From Sepioteuthis lessoniana (taxonomy: Eukaryota > Mollusca > Cephalopoda > Myopsida > Loliginidae), in contig OY757911.1 in assembly GCA_963585895.1 (NCBI GenBank), positions 61,289,602-61,353,601 on the forward strand: a stretch of 64,000 nt of DNA. Direction: 5' to 3'. The notes below the pieces were generated by a model. The model ran no database searches and was not told the DNA's origin. It saw only the letters and a program-made list of their open reading frames with translations. Within the stretch, counting starts at the first letter, position 1, and every line of letters begins with the position of its first letter. Below, piece after piece: positions 51,661 to 63,429 of this stretch. Made by a program: the position numbers and the translations under genes.

Positions 51661-51852
51661 ACCTAGTCGGCTGGGGCTGCAGAATACACCGACTGCTTCT
51701 CAGTTGAGGCCTAAGACTCACCCAATAAGTGTCCTGGATATGACACTAAGCAATCCGATGGAGAGAAATAGAACTGTTTATATGTATAAAATGGATTTGG
51801 CGTTAATAACATACAGTGGTTGATATGCCATAAAGCCAATCCAAACACGTTT
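51661..51852 (+). mobile_element. Family B repeat with internal deletion
   Basis: Plus strand: head CTAGTCGGCTGGGGC with ACCGACTG, the GCAATCCGATGG block, then a jump to GAAATAGAACTGTTT and the hairpin tail at about 51799-51830. The centre and monomers are missing. Confidence 0.7.
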
Positions 51853-52800
51853 TCTGCTGGCTGGGATAAATAAACTTTAGTTTAATTTTTGCACAAGGTC
51901 AGGAGATTAAGAAAAAAAGATGCGAGACAAGTTTGCGGAGGGCCCTGACAGGTTACTGTCTCCAGAACCTTTTCATCTTGATAAAATTACACACGTTTTC
52001 GCTGATGTTAATTACTGAATAAAATACTCTAATGTTTTTGTGATCTTTTCAATAAAAAACACTTCATTTACATTATTTCTTCTACACCACTCACTTGATC
52101 AAATAGAAGCAAACTCTGCTCGGAAGCTTTTTCTTCTCAGTTAAAGACTACGATCCTAACAAATTCTTCCATATGATACAAAGGAATTCTTTAATTATTT
52201 TAGTATCACTTTTCATGTAAAAACATTTTTTTTTTGGTGAGGGAAGAAGCCAAACATAGTTCTCTCCTTATGAATCGTTTATCTATAAATACTAACTGGA
52301 TCGTGGTTCAGTTATTTAGAATAAAGGTTAAGTAAACTAATTACCTCTCTTGTCTTTTATTACAGAAAGTGAAATATTTTCAAGCATAAACAAAGTTTGA
52401 TTTTGTCACGTTTTTTTTTTTTGGAGGGAAGTTTGTATAAAGCTTTTTATGCGCAAGATTCTCTTAAATTTTGCACCATGACATCACTTCAAGCAATTCG
52501 GGATTTTGAAGGGATTAGTGTTTTATTTATTTATTTATTTATATTTTATTTCATTTATTTCTCATTTAGTACCTGTCTCCGTTTGTTTTTCTTTTCTTGA
52601 ATGACAGATATCAACAGGCACCGTGATTAATATAAATTTTCTAGAAATTATGACTAATGCACGCATTTACAGGAAGAACTAGTGTAAAATAGCGAGAGAA
52701 AAGATGTTTAAATATAAGAATATTTTTTTATATAATAGAGATAGTGAATGAAAAGTGAATGAGCATCTTTGTTTTCTCAAGACTGACATGGTGAAAAACT
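51853..52800. other. AT-rich stretch, no gene seen
   Basis: Contains a TTTA repeat (52523-52545) and T-runs. The plus-strand frame 52397-52600 is low complexity. Confidence 0.5.
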
Positions 52801-52803
52801 AAA

Positions 52804-52857
<54 letters not shown>

Positions 52858-53102
52858 GAGAGAATCAAATGTTTGAAGAGAAATAAATAGAAAAAAGGAG
52901 ACACAGACAGAAAAAAAAACAGTGTAAGAGAGAGAAAAAGAGAAGCTAAATTATGAAAAGAGCGAACAGTTGTTTTAAGATAGAAAATGAGTTGTAAAAT
53001 AAAATTGAAACAAGAGAGAGGGGGGGAATGTACCGTTATGGAAGCACAGAGAGAAAAAAAAAACAAAAGATAATAAAAACAGATGACATGCAAAAGAAGA
53101 TG

Positions 53103-53138
<36 letters not shown>
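52804..53138. repeat. (GA)n, purine-rich tract and (AT)n
   Basis: GA tract at 52806-52853, a long purine-rich stretch to about 53060, and an AT tract at 53104-53138. The long minus-strand frame here (Ser/Leu-rich) is only the translation of this composition. Confidence 0.95.
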
Positions 53139-53141
<3 letters not shown>

Positions 53142-53480
53142 AAGTTCGGTTGAAAAGTTCATATACTGACCAAAATACTATCATTGAAAATGACCAAATG
53201 AAGTATATAATTCAACATTTTTCCCCTTGCGATCCACACATTTTTTCATAAACTATGTTTGCATCCTGTGGGTTAAAATACAACGGATATGACGTCATCA
53301 TGAGTATTTTTCAAACTTACCCGTGTATTTACGTATGAATGCACGTGTGCACAAGCTGGTGTGAGCAATTTCGGGAATATAACAGACTGTTCAATCAATT
53401 GATATATCAATTTACACAGTTTTCCGAGTGTCCGTAAACACCTCATACAGATTTCTGATCATGTTTCGATCTACTTCTCA
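53139..53480. mobile_element. Mariner-like terminal remnant (tentative)
   Basis: The start GAAGTTCGGTTGAAAAGTTCAT, followed by ATTCAACATTTTTCCCC and GATCCACACATTTTTTC, resembles a mariner-type end and adjoining coding region on the minus strand. No frame or second end is readable. Confidence 0.3.
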
Positions 53481-53629
53481 ATCAATTTTCTTTATAAATG
53501 CACTTCACGGTATTAATTCGTAGAAGTTGTTTTTTTTCTTTAGCTCAAAGTTGGAACAATGATGAAGTAAATATTTATCTGAATGTTTAACTGCGAAATA
53601 TTTGGGTTTAATATTCTTCCCAGAATTAA

Positions 53630-54060
53630 GTTTCAGGGGCTGTAAAATATAACGACTGCATCTCTGCAGAGTTGTAAGCCCCCCTACCTCAACGATTGTC
53701 ATGGAGATGACACTAAACAATCTTATGGTAAGGGTCTAGCAATGCTGGAGCTTTGGGGAATGTGGAGTACCCCTTCATTGCCATCACTCCCAGGTCCACT
53801 CTGGCCCGATATGGTAGCACCTGATAGGACTGTTTTTTTATATTTAAACTGCGTCCTAATCTAAACTGGATTGTTTAAAAAAGAACTGTTTTTTTATTGA
53901 ACTGTGTACTTATGCTTATCTGAATTTTTAAAAATAAAACTATTTTGACATTGAACCGTTTGTAAAAAAAATATTCTTATACTAAACTGAATTGTTTGAA
54001 ATTTAATTCGGCATTAAATGACCCCGAAAGGGTTGATACGCCATAATCAAACAACCAACC
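53630..54060 (+). mobile_element. Family B repeat
   Basis: Plus strand: partial head (GGCTGTAAAATATAACGACTG), the AATCTTATGGTAAGG block, TTGGGGAATGTGGAGTACC, monomer-type body and the hairpin tail at about 54011-54046 with changed stem bases (ACCC/GGGT). Confidence 0.75.
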
Positions 54061-54407
54061 AACATCCAAACCAGAATATTTGAAAGAGCATTGGGTATAA
54101 TTTTTTACAAACAAATACTTGTTGTGTATTATGTATATTTTTCAAAATTAAGCTGCGAGCTTCTTGATCTATTTTTCTGACTCACACATACACGTTTGTG
54201 TCTATGTACCAGTCTGTGTGCATGTGAGAAAGAAACCGAAAACCTTGTTGTCACAATTCGCTTACGTTACCCTAAAGAATATAAAGATAATATTTTTGTT
54301 TCAATAGATTAATCATATGTCTCGATATGATAATACGACTAGGCAGATTCTATTTCAGACTAAATGTACTTTTGAATAAAAAAAAAATGATTCCAGTAAT
54401 TTTATAG

Positions 54408-54408
<1 letters not shown>
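54061..54408. other. AT-rich stretch, no gene seen
   Basis: Nothing recognised. Confidence 0.5.

Positions 54409-54409
<1 letters not shown>

Positions 54410-54493
<84 letters not shown>
54410..54493. repeat. (CA)n then (TA)n
   Basis: CA tract of about 30 bases followed by about 52 bases of TA repeat. It lies beside the 3' tail of the minus-strand RTE copy. Confidence 0.97.
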
Positions 54494-54495
<2 letters not shown>

Positions 54496-54529
54496 CACAC
54501 TATACTTATAGATACGACATTAGATTATA

Positions 54530-57165
54530 TATCATCATGATGTCAGGCTGCTAGCATGGATCTCCTTGATGCTATCTTGCCACCTGTCTCTATCGTCCAT
54601 TGCTCCCGGGAGGTCTTCCAGGCTACATCGTGTATCGGTACAGAGCTGTTGTATATAGGTTCTAGATAGTCGTTCTACCATTGCTCCTCCACGTGAAGGG
54701 GTCCACAAGAGTATATCACTTATGAGTTCGTTCTTAGTTCTCCAGTAGTGTCCCGCATGTTAGGTTCGTCTAACTTGGATGGTTTTTCATGATGGGTGGT
54801 TGCTGGCTGTACAGTTGCTCTTTTGTAAGATGTTATCTTTGGGAGTTGTTCAATACAGCTCACAACAGTCTTGTGTAATTGCCGTCAAGCTTTTTCTCCA
54901 TACGTTTTGTTAGTATCCATGTAGTGCACCAATATAGCAGTATCGACACGAGTGCTGCTTAGAAAAACTGTGTTTTATTTTATCAATCAGGTCGGACTTC
55001 CATATGACCAATAGCCTATCAGTAGCTGTCCATACCTTTGCTAGTCGCGTGTTGATGTTCGTCTTGGTTGATGAGACGCTGTTTCCGAGGTAGGTGAACT
55101 TGTCCAGTAGTTTCAAAGGCCCACCCTTGATTGTGGAGATTTCACCTTTTTGATTAAAGCACATGTATTCTGTCTTGTCTGCGTTGACATGGAGGCGTAT
55201 ACGACTTGCTGCTTGTTCCAGACTATATAGCAGGGATTCGGCTATGGTTGGTGTATTTGCTAGAAGTGGTACGTCATCGGTGTAGTACACGTCCGTAATA
55301 GTTTGTGTGGAGTATCTTCTGCTTCTTTCCTTTGCCAGCTTGAAACTGTTTTCTTTCATTAAATCTATGGACGTTCGAAGCACGTAGTCTAGGCAGATAA
55401 TAAACAGGTATGTGGTTATTGAGTCTCCTTGTAGCACACCTGTTTCAATGTCGAAGTAGTCTGTGTCTCCATCCGGTGAGTAGACTTTTACTTTCGCGTT
55501 TAGCCCCATTATAGCTGCAACAGTTTCTTTAATAGGACAAGAGGTGAGACGTATTTGCTCCATCTTCCCTCCGTGTATGGTGAAGTCGACAAATGATATT
55601 GTTGCCTCAAGGTTTTTTTTTGCGAACACCTAGAATTCGAAGGATAGTCAAAATTTGTGTGTAGTGGATCGATTTCTCCGAAAGACATCTTGGTTCTTCC
55701 TAAGTATTTTCTCGATTTTGGGTTCTATGCGGTTGCGTAATGGAGCATTGAAGATCTTGGCCGCTATGGATGTAAGGGTTACAACTCAGTAGTTCTTAGC
55801 TATTCCGAGGTCACACTTCTTAGGGAAAGGGCGGGTGCATCCCTTTGTCCATCAGTTCATTGTGATTTGGTAATATACGGCATTACAGTAACGGACAATA
55901 TGTCGTCGAATTCCCTGGTCTTTGATAATTCTGGGTGTTTCAGCGAGCCCTGTTACTTTCTTATTAATTTTTCTAAATACTGAGTCGAGTTCTTCTTGCG
56001 TAAAATGTCTTAGTTTGATGTCTTGTTGATTATTAATATTTTTTGCGATTTGTTCATGCTTAAATTTTGGAGGTTTACTGAGTAAATTTTCGAAATGTTG
56101 TTTCCACAGGTGTATTCGTTATTCTTGTACGTCAGCTTTTAGTTTAGCTCTTGCAGTACTCTTCCTTCTGGTTATTTCGTTTACCGTCTGCCATGCTATC
56201 CTAGATTGTGTAACTTTAAAAGAGCCTCTAATCTTACTGATCTGATTTTGTATGTATTCTGTTTCTTAATATAGGTATGCATTAGTTAATTCATTTTGTA
56301 CCTTCTTAGCTTTCTGAGTATTGTTATTGGTTGGGTTCCTCCTGTTGCGTAGGGAGGCGAATTTCATGTCTGCATGCTTTTTTCGAACTGCTAATGTGTC
56401 CCATAGGACTCTAGGTTTAACTCTTTGTTTAGTTGGTATGCATTCTGCTGCCGCTTTAAAGTGGGCATTGACGAAGTTCCTACATTCGTTATTCGCAGTA
56501 GGTGTTTCTGGTATCTCCTGAAGAGCATCGAATCTGTTTCTTAGTATTAACGTATATTTATCTCTAATATCCCTGTTGTTAAGCAGGGACCAGTCATATT
56601 GTACAGTTGTGATTGTTCGGGCTGCATTCCTTCGTAGGTTCAGTCGTATCTTTGTCGTGACAATTCGGTGATAAGAAGACACACACTCGAAAGAGGAATA
56701 TGCCTCGCAATTCATTATGCTGTTATTCTATTTCTTATTTATGAAGATGTAGTCTAACTGCGCTTTAACATTACTTGCGTGGGTGGCGATCCATTGCTTT
56801 CCTTTTGTTTTCTGGAATTTAATATTTAGACATGTTAATCTAATTTCTAGTATTAGATATTACCCATTTCTGCTTGACAAGTTCTGTCGGCTGAATTTGT
56901 TGTTTAAATTTTACCTATTTGGGTATTCGTGTCTCCACTGATGATCAGAACGTTGTGTTTCGGGATGCTACGCACAAGGGAGGATAGTTCGTTATAGAAG
57001 TCGATGAGGTCCGTTTCTTCGCTAACATTCGTAGGGCCGTGGCAGATGATTGTTCCGTTGTGGTTGACAATAAACCTAGCAACCATCATCTTCGGTTGTG
57101 AACATGTGCACATGTGAGCGTTTGTGTACTTTTTGATGGCATCTCAGACTCCTCCTTTCACATTT
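54530..57165 (-). pseudogene. RTE-like LINE, 2.6-kb 5'-truncated copy
   Basis: Minus strand, 5' side near 57165 in the GGVGLL region of the endonuclease. Readable blocks: PKMMVARF and VSEETDLIDFYNELSSLVRSIPKHN, then ISGDTNTQIG (57113-56904); a deletion of about 60 residues; NCEAYSSFECVSSYHRIVTTKIRL to RNRFDALQEIPETP (56715-56530); a frameshifted stretch; and from 55629 FVDFT, GVLQGDSITTYLF, YYTDDVPLLANTP (motif C changed from YADD to YTDD), HVNADKTEYMCFN and FTYLGNSV. After 54910 the C-terminal part is frameshifted, ending near 54530 with an ATG-type tail. Glu follows LQ where the 41 kb copy has its stop. The copy is dead. Confidence 0.85.
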
Positions 57166-57445
57166 AATATTACAACTTTATGGAGTTAGACTAGATAAAT
57201 ATTTCTAGTCTACTGTGTGTCTTGTTAAACATTAGCCTACCCAAATCCTCGAATATACTTCATATCCAGTAGATTTTTCATTCTCTTAAAAAAAGAAGTG
57301 TATTATATACCATTAAATACTATATTCGTAATGCACAGTTTAAGATTGATTTTTCACAGGATATTTTTGCTTACACTAAATATATAAAAACTCATTGATA
57401 CATAGAGGGCAAAGCAAAAATAAAATGTATCAAAAATAGTTCGTA
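57166..57445. other. AT-rich stretch, no gene seen
   Basis: Nothing recognised between the RTE copy and the SINE. Confidence 0.5.
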
Positions 57446-57692
57446 CAGTTTGGTTTGGTTTGGGTTCTTTTTTTTAATGGCATATCAACTCTTTTTAGGT
57501 TATTTAATGCCAAAGCCATTCTCCTATGAGAACAGTAGTGGTGCTATTTTAACCATAGCTGGGAGGATAAGGGCGTTCATACCTTTCCCAAGGGTATTTG
57601 CTCGAAAGTGAACGTAATAGCGCGACGGGAGTACGAACTCGCGTACTACGATTCCGCAGTCCATCGCTTTAACCATTACACCACGAGGACAC
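57446..57692 (-). mobile_element. Family A tRNA-SINE, full length
   Basis: Minus strand, the cleanest copy: head from about 57692 with CTCGTGGTGTAATGGTTAAAG (A box) and GAGTTCGTACTCC (B-box region), then CGCTATTACGTTCACTTTCG, the GTATGAACGCCC and AGCACCACTACTG blocks, and the hairpin tail (about 57480-57512), ending in CCAAACCAAACTG. Confidence 0.8.
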
Positions 57693-58305
57693 CCCCAGTT
57701 CGTACAATGTTATTTCTAAAAAAATATTCATTTGCCTTTCCAGTATTCACGCATTCTCCAAGATTTCTCTCTTCAAACAGACGTAAAAGGTGAAGCCTCT
57801 GAATATATTTGGCTTTCATACATGTAAAGACATTCAATCAAATCATAGACTGCCAATGCATATTCTGACTAAATGAGAAAATCAATAATGAATTTGACCA
57901 ATTGCAGCAATTAATAACCTACGCAATTTTAAATTGCTAAAAACAATCACCAATAAAGTCGTAACGATTAAAGCACAAGGCATTATAAAGTTATCATTAG
58001 TCCTAATTTGTCAAAGTAAACACATATCTATTAAATGAAAAATGTTTGCTGACTGTGCAGTTTCCCCTTTGTAGTAATCGATATTGCTAAACTGATTTCA
58101 AATCCAGCTCTTCAATGTGATGTCAACTATAAACTAAAAGTAGACAAATACATTTTATCAAAGTATGAATAAAATCATAACACATATAAGAAGAGTGATC
58201 CATGAGGCTTGACATCGGTACAGGCCCGATGGAAGAAAAAAGGTCTCTCCTCTCTACATTATGGATGCTGTTCAAGGGAAAGGCTATAGCTGATAGTAGT
58301 TAGCC
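57693..58305. other. AT-rich stretch, no gene seen
   Basis: Nothing recognised. Confidence 0.5.
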
Positions 58306-58307
58306 AG

Positions 58308-58575
58308 GGTGCGTTCGTGGTATAATGAATACCGTCTAGAAAATGAATCTGGTGACCCGAGTTCAATTCCTCGACGAGGCTGTTGGCACTTCACATAGCT
58401 ATTTTATCCTTGAGAAATATATAAATTTACCAAACCTCGTTCCAAGCATAGGAAAGTATGAGGGCATGCTGGGATCTTTAACCTTTGTATGGCAACTGGT
58501 CAAGAAGGAAAAATCGGAAGTCAAAACTGTTAAACTTTTTTTGCACCCAGCTCAGGCATGAGGTTTGATGAATAT
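58308..58575 (+). mobile_element. Family D tRNA-SINE
   Basis: Plus strand: GTGCGTTCGTGGTATAATG (A-box region) and CGAGTTCAATTCCTCG (B box with paired T-arm), then CGAGGCTGTTGGCACTTC, the ATCTTTAACCTTTGTATGG block and CTGTTAAACTTTTTTTGC. It ends in GGCATGAGGTTTG, differing from the ACCTTGTGTCA end of its sisters. Confidence 0.7.
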
Positions 58576-58721
58576 ACAGTATAGTCAGATCAAGGTTGAC
58601 AATATTAGAGTATTTTAGATAATTCTACTATTTTTGAATTCGGAGTTTTCTTCTTTTATACTGGTGGCCCATCAGTGCTAGCAATCCCAAGCTGTTCTTC
58701 AATTTAAATTTTGTGGAGGTG

Positions 58722-58985
58722 TTCGTTGTGTAATGCTTATCGTCATAGGAAATAGACACGGCGACCCGAGTTCAAACCCAGGACGAGGCTACTTCAATTT
58801 CACATAGCGCTTATACCCTGTGGAAAAGTATGAATCCAACTTCTTCTATTTATGGGTAAATAGCTAGCAAAACTGGAATCGTTAACTTTAGTATGACGAC
58901 CAATCTAAGATTAGGAAAAATTCTGAAATCAAACCTGTTAAACTCTACTTAAAATTGACCTTGTGTCAAAACAATTTCGTGAATA
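58722..58985 (+). mobile_element. Family D tRNA-SINE
   Basis: Plus strand: GGTGTTCGTTGTGTAATGC (A-box region), CGAGTTCAAACCCAGG (B box), GAGGCTACTTCAATTTC, GGAAAAGTATGAATCC, TTAACTTTAGTATGACGACC, CTGTTAAACTCTAC and ACCTTGTGTCA at the end. Confidence 0.7.
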
Positions 58986-59304
58986 AAGGGGTTGGGTTAA
59001 TACAAATAATCTAAATTTATTTGAGGGGGTGAAGAAAAGGTGGAATCATAAGTTCGACAAGAGCGAACAGGTTTGGAAACAACAATGACAACAACGACAA
59101 TAATAATTATAAAATGATAAGAACTAACTCTGTTGCCACAGGCTAAAACAAGCAGATAGTTAAAAAAAACTTACAAAGAAGCCAGTATAAAAAATAAAAC
59201 AGATAAGATAAACTAGTCAAATAAAAGTTATTTCATCTAAAATAATCTAGACACGTTAGAGACTATTATGTCTGGAAACAAACAACAAATATAAGATTAA
59301 TAAA
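58986..59304. other. AT-rich stretch, no gene seen
   Basis: Nothing recognised; a short CAA/ATA-rich stretch lies at 59082-59112. Confidence 0.45.
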
Positions 59305-59585
59305 ACTAAGTACTTCGACCTTGCAAAAGAATTGAAAAAACTATGGAACATGAAGGTGACAATTATACCAATTGTGATTGGTGCTTTGGGTACAGTAACT
59401 AAAGGATTACTAAAGGGACTGGGGGAGTTGCAAATTGGTGGACGAGTGGAGACTATCCAAATGACAACATTATTGTGAACAGCCAGAATACCGAGAAGAG
59501 TCCTGGAGACTTGAGGAGACTTGCTGTCACTCAAACTCCAGTGAAAAACCATCAGCTAATGCTAGTGAAAAACTCTAAAGGAGTA

Positions 59586-59586
<1 letters not shown>
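59305..59586 (+). pseudogene. R4/Dong-like LINE 3' end, 5'-truncated
   Basis: Plus strand: KYFDLAKELKKLWNMKVTI, then IPIVIGALGTVTKGLLKGL and RVETIQMTTLL, then the 3' untranslated end with TTGCTGTCACTC and CATCAGCTAATGCTAGTG, and a (TAA)n tail. Strongly similar to 34880-35145. No working domain remains. Confidence 0.75.

Positions 59587-59643
<57 letters not shown>
59587..59643. repeat. (AAT)n microsatellite
   Basis: About eighteen AAT units forming the tail of the R4/Dong-like fragment. Confidence 0.97.
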
Positions 59644-59646
<3 letters not shown>

Positions 59647-59924
59647 TCTATATTCCTGCTAATATGAAATACAAATAAATGCCCTTTTCAGAACTGCTAA
59701 TCACATTAGAAGAATATTATCGAAGAGAGTGGTAATATTACTCCCAAACGAGGCTGCCAAAAACACGAATGTGTATAATTTTTAAAAGACCCGCTGAATA
59801 ATTGTAAGAAACCGAATCTAAAGTTGAAAACTTAATAAAACTAATACTGGAGGAAGTGGAGGTTAGAAAAATTGAGACCATACACACCACAGTAGTAGAT
59901 GGTAATATTCCATTGACTGGATTG

Positions 59925-60085
59925 CTCCATTTTACCCTTGATCATTACCTTATAATGCTGAGTGTTAAGTAAGCCGGCATCAAGTACCATTTTTGAGTTT
60001 TTGGTATGACTCAACCTGGGATTGAACCCCGGTCTCCCGGACCATTGGCGAACACTCTGATCATTAGTCCAATGGCCCGTTATTT
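59925..60085 (-). mobile_element. Family C tRNA-SINE
   Basis: Minus strand: head at about 60085-60005 (CCATTGGACTAATGATCAG as a decayed A-box region, GGTTCAATCCCAGG as B box), body with GGTACTTGATGCCGG and ATTATAAGGTAATG. The 3' part is missing. 59644-59924 is unassigned. Confidence 0.7.
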
Positions 60086-60248
60086 TTATAAGAATTTATC
60101 TTTTATAGTAATAATTGCTAATCGTAAAATTTGTATTTGCAAAATAGCAAGTCTCGATCTTTTACCGGCTGATAAATCATGCTTAAAACTTATTTTTTGT
60201 CGGTTAAAGAAGGGTCGAAGGTGTGAGAAAATATTACGTCTGTTTGTG

Positions 60249-60350
60249 AGGCTCTTGTATTAGAGCATTGGGAATTGTGGGTACGGCAGAATTACCATTA
60301 CTTCCAGGTCTGCTCTCACCTGATAGTTTATGTTTTCCATCAATGGGTCA
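60249..60350 (+). repeat. Family B fragment
   Basis: Plus-strand block TTGGGAATTGTGGGTACGG to the ACCTGATAG and TGGGTCAGA stretches, the centre of family B only. Confidence 0.4.
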
Positions 60351-61086
60351 GATATATCTGTTCAATCATCTAGTAAGTAAATATCTATGTGCGAATTATT
60401 TCTATTTAATAGGAATATTTGAAAAAAAAAATTGGTAATATTAATCTGTAATACTTGAAACTTTTTAACTATAAACAAACAAAACAGTTGTAATTACTCA
60501 TTGAGTAATTAAGTTACCTACAAATTACTCTCTTTCAACATAAACATTTCAACAATGCTTTTCCATTGAGTGTTGTACAAACAGTTATTACAAATAAAAT
60601 AACTGGATTTTACAAAATTAAACAAGCATCAGTACAAATGTGCCCTGTTTATTTACGTTCTCCTAGGATTGATGATATAAGGGAAATGTTTCCTTAGCAA
60701 ATTATATAAACTGTTAAGAGGTGCTATTTTTCCGTCAATGTACGAGTGATCCTTCACACAAAATCCATTCTGACATCTATCTGTAAAGATGTTCTTTCCC
60801 CACTCCTTATGATAATTCTCTTATTTCTTTGTTTCGGTGTGGTTGCAGTTCGAGCTACTTAGGAAGAACTAACCAAATGGTAGATGCAAGAATTAAACAA
60901 CGTATCCTAAAGAAAATACGTAATTTTATTGGATGCCCGACTGATAATCTAGAAATACATAAGGGTCTTCAATTGCAGAATACCCTATAAATAATTGTGA
61001 CTGTGTTGAAAGGTTTTGAGTAGACTTTTTCTCTCTATCGAGTCAGTCACACTCTTCATTTCATTTGAAAGTATTGAAGACTATTC
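60351..61086. other. AT-rich stretch, no gene seen
   Basis: Nothing recognised. Confidence 0.5.
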
Positions 61087-61116
61087 ATATTTTGTCCGGC
61101 AAACTATCTCTCTCTC

Positions 61117-61149
<33 letters not shown>
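61087..61149. repeat. (CT)n microsatellite
   Basis: About 62 bases of CT repeat with one CCC interruption. Confidence 0.97.
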
Positions 61150-62885
61150 GTAAATAGAGAGAATATCTGCAAGGCCTTAGTATCATTCCAATATAGACTA
61201 CAATACATTTTTCCTTTCTCATCATAAATATTTCCCATTTTATTCATTATTCTATATGATATTTTCCGTGATTTAACCCTGTTGAGCGAGCACGAAAGAG
61301 GTAAGCTAGCTTGTCTCCTCTTTTTTTGATTTTTATGCTTTTAGTTCGTCATGATTAAAACTTTGGTCAGGTTAATACTTTAAATAAAATTTTTCCCCAA
61401 TTATATATCTTTATATATTGCATCAAATTGCCCTCAATTGTTGATATACCATTAAAGACCAATCAACTAAGTAATCGTCGAAGGAACATAAAAAAAAAAA
61501 AAACATTCATATCTGCAAACGATATATTCAAAGGAAAACTCATTCATAAATATTAAGCACGGCGAAAAGATCTTTGTCGACGTTTGCATTTCACTTTACT
61601 CTAAGGAAAGGCACAACCCATTAGGATCGATAGGGTAGTAGATTTAACTCTTTAGCTTTGGCATTAACATGAATCTGTAAAAAAACAAACAAACTGCATT
61701 ACACGTTGTCCTTGTGTCACTTCTAGTCTATGCAAGAAAGATTGCGTAAATACAGAAGTTTCTCTTCAAGTGGAGTTCTCTATGAGTTCAAAAAACCAGA
61801 TTAAATCGTGAATTTTTTCATTGCTATGAAATGAATCCATTATATCACGAAACTCAACTCACTACGATTTCTTTTTGATCGTTTTAACATTTTCTCGCCG
61901 ACAAGTCGAAATCATGAAACATTATATACTTTTAACAAATAACTACGTCATTTCATCATATTTCAGTCGAGATATGCGCCATCTTTGGTTCAGATGGTTA
62001 GTAAGATGCTCTTCCTGGTTCGATAATTTGTGATTTTACTTGTCTTATGCTTAATTCAAGCCATGCCCACTAAAATCTTTGAAACAAAACTATTTATTTT
62101 ATCAATTATTTAATGAATCATTAAAAATATCACTTTCCAGCGTAAATGGTACCTTGAATGATGAAAGACTTCGCCTCAAATCATTTGAAAGCATTTATCT
62201 ATTTTAGACTTCTTAATTGTTCGGTGCGTGAACATTGGTGAGTCGATAGTTGATGCTGAAAGCTACATCATTGATTTATGTCATATGATTGGTTGCTTTC
62301 CATGTTATTTAACCGTTTGGAATTAAATTGAGACGCCGACTTTTGTGTAAGGTACCCAAATATTCCCGAAGGAAATAAGCATGGCGTAGTTTTCCAGTTC
62401 ACTTTTTTCCAATTACAACCAGGCATAGCGCCTTCAAAAAGAAAAGTGAACAACATACCTTGCTTTAAGTGTACAGCATCTAAATTTTTTACAGCCAAAC
62501 AAACCAATTTCTTCAACGTAACAGACAGAGGCCAAAAGTAATGAAAATTTGAAAATTCTATTTCTCCTCGAATGATAGAGACAGCTTGCGTGGTTTAATA
62601 GAGGGCTAAGAATATAGACTATTTTTGCAAGTTTGATTCTTAATAGGTGTCCCATATTTGTACATTAAGCTAAACCAAGCCAAACTTAGTGAATGCGAAC
62701 TGATACTTTTCTTATCCTAGTAGTGAAAACCATTGTCTCATTTGAATTAGGAAAACAAGTTTGCACGAAAAAAATCAAGAAGGATGTTTACAGTTTTTAG
62801 CTAGATTCTGAGATCTCTGTTATGCATATGATAATACTTTGCTGACAGTAGTTTGGGATTTAATTAATTTCTTTCTAATGGTTGC
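61150..62885. other. Mostly unassigned; tRNA-like relic at 61985-62045
   Basis: The relic reads TCAGATGGTTAGTAAG, then TGGTTCGATAATT, as in a SINE head without a body. A decayed hairpin tail (GTTGATATACCATTAAAG) lies at 61439-61457. Nothing else over 1.7 kb; the minus-strand frames 62268-62655 have no motif I know. Confidence 0.45.
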
Positions 62886-62889
62886 ACGG

Positions 62890-63085
62890 TTGGCGAAATT
62901 TAGAATACGCAAACTGCATTCTCTGTCGAGAATTAGGACCATGGCCAAAAGGCGTATAGTATGGTACGACATTAAACTGTATTCGATTTTGAGGGTCAAA
63001 TTCTTGAAGTATATCGTCACCCATTCATTTCCATTTTCCCCAGGTCTACACTGGCGCGGAGTGGAAGTACTAGTTAGGGTCCAAT
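62890..63085 (+). repeat. Family B fragment, diverged
   Basis: Plus-strand head (GGCGAAATTTAGAATACGCAA), a GACATTAAACTG block, CACCCATTCATTTCC and GGCGCGGAGTGGAAGTAC. It is followed at once by a second, younger copy. Confidence 0.5.
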
Positions 63086-63091
63086 CTATTG

Positions 63092-63429
63092 GTAACCCAG
63101 ACGGCTAGATCTGCAGAATACACAGACTGCATTACACGTTGTTTAAGACTTCCCAAGTGAGTGTCCTAGATATGATACTAAACAATCTGATGATGAGGCT
63201 CCAGTAATGCTGGATATTTGGTGAATGCAGAGTACCCCGTCATTGCTATCGCTCCCATGTCCACTCGGACCCGGAGTGATAGTACCTGATAGTATTCTAT
63301 GGGTCACGTAGAACTGTTTGATATTTAAACTAAGCGTAAAAAACGACATGCTAAACTGACTTGTTCGAAATAGAACAAAAAAAAAACCCCTGTAATTATA
63401 CCAAACTGAATTGTTTGAAATAGTACTGT
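63092..63429 (+). mobile_element. Family B repeat cut by an RTE insertion
   Basis: Plus strand: head (CCCAGACGGCTAGATC with ACAGACTG), the AATCTGATGATGAGG block, GAGTACCCCGTCATTGC and monomer-type body. It stops at 63429, where a 5'-truncated RTE copy begins. The hairpin tail would lie beyond the window. Confidence 0.75.

Noticed and set aside
52728..53162. Minus-strand frame of 144 residues, Ser/Leu-rich
   Set aside because: Purine-rich tract read on the other strand; no motif, low complexity.
63188..63210. CTGATGATGAGG on the plus strand
   Set aside because: This is the normal AATCTGATGGTGAGG block of family B with a change; no GAAA strand.
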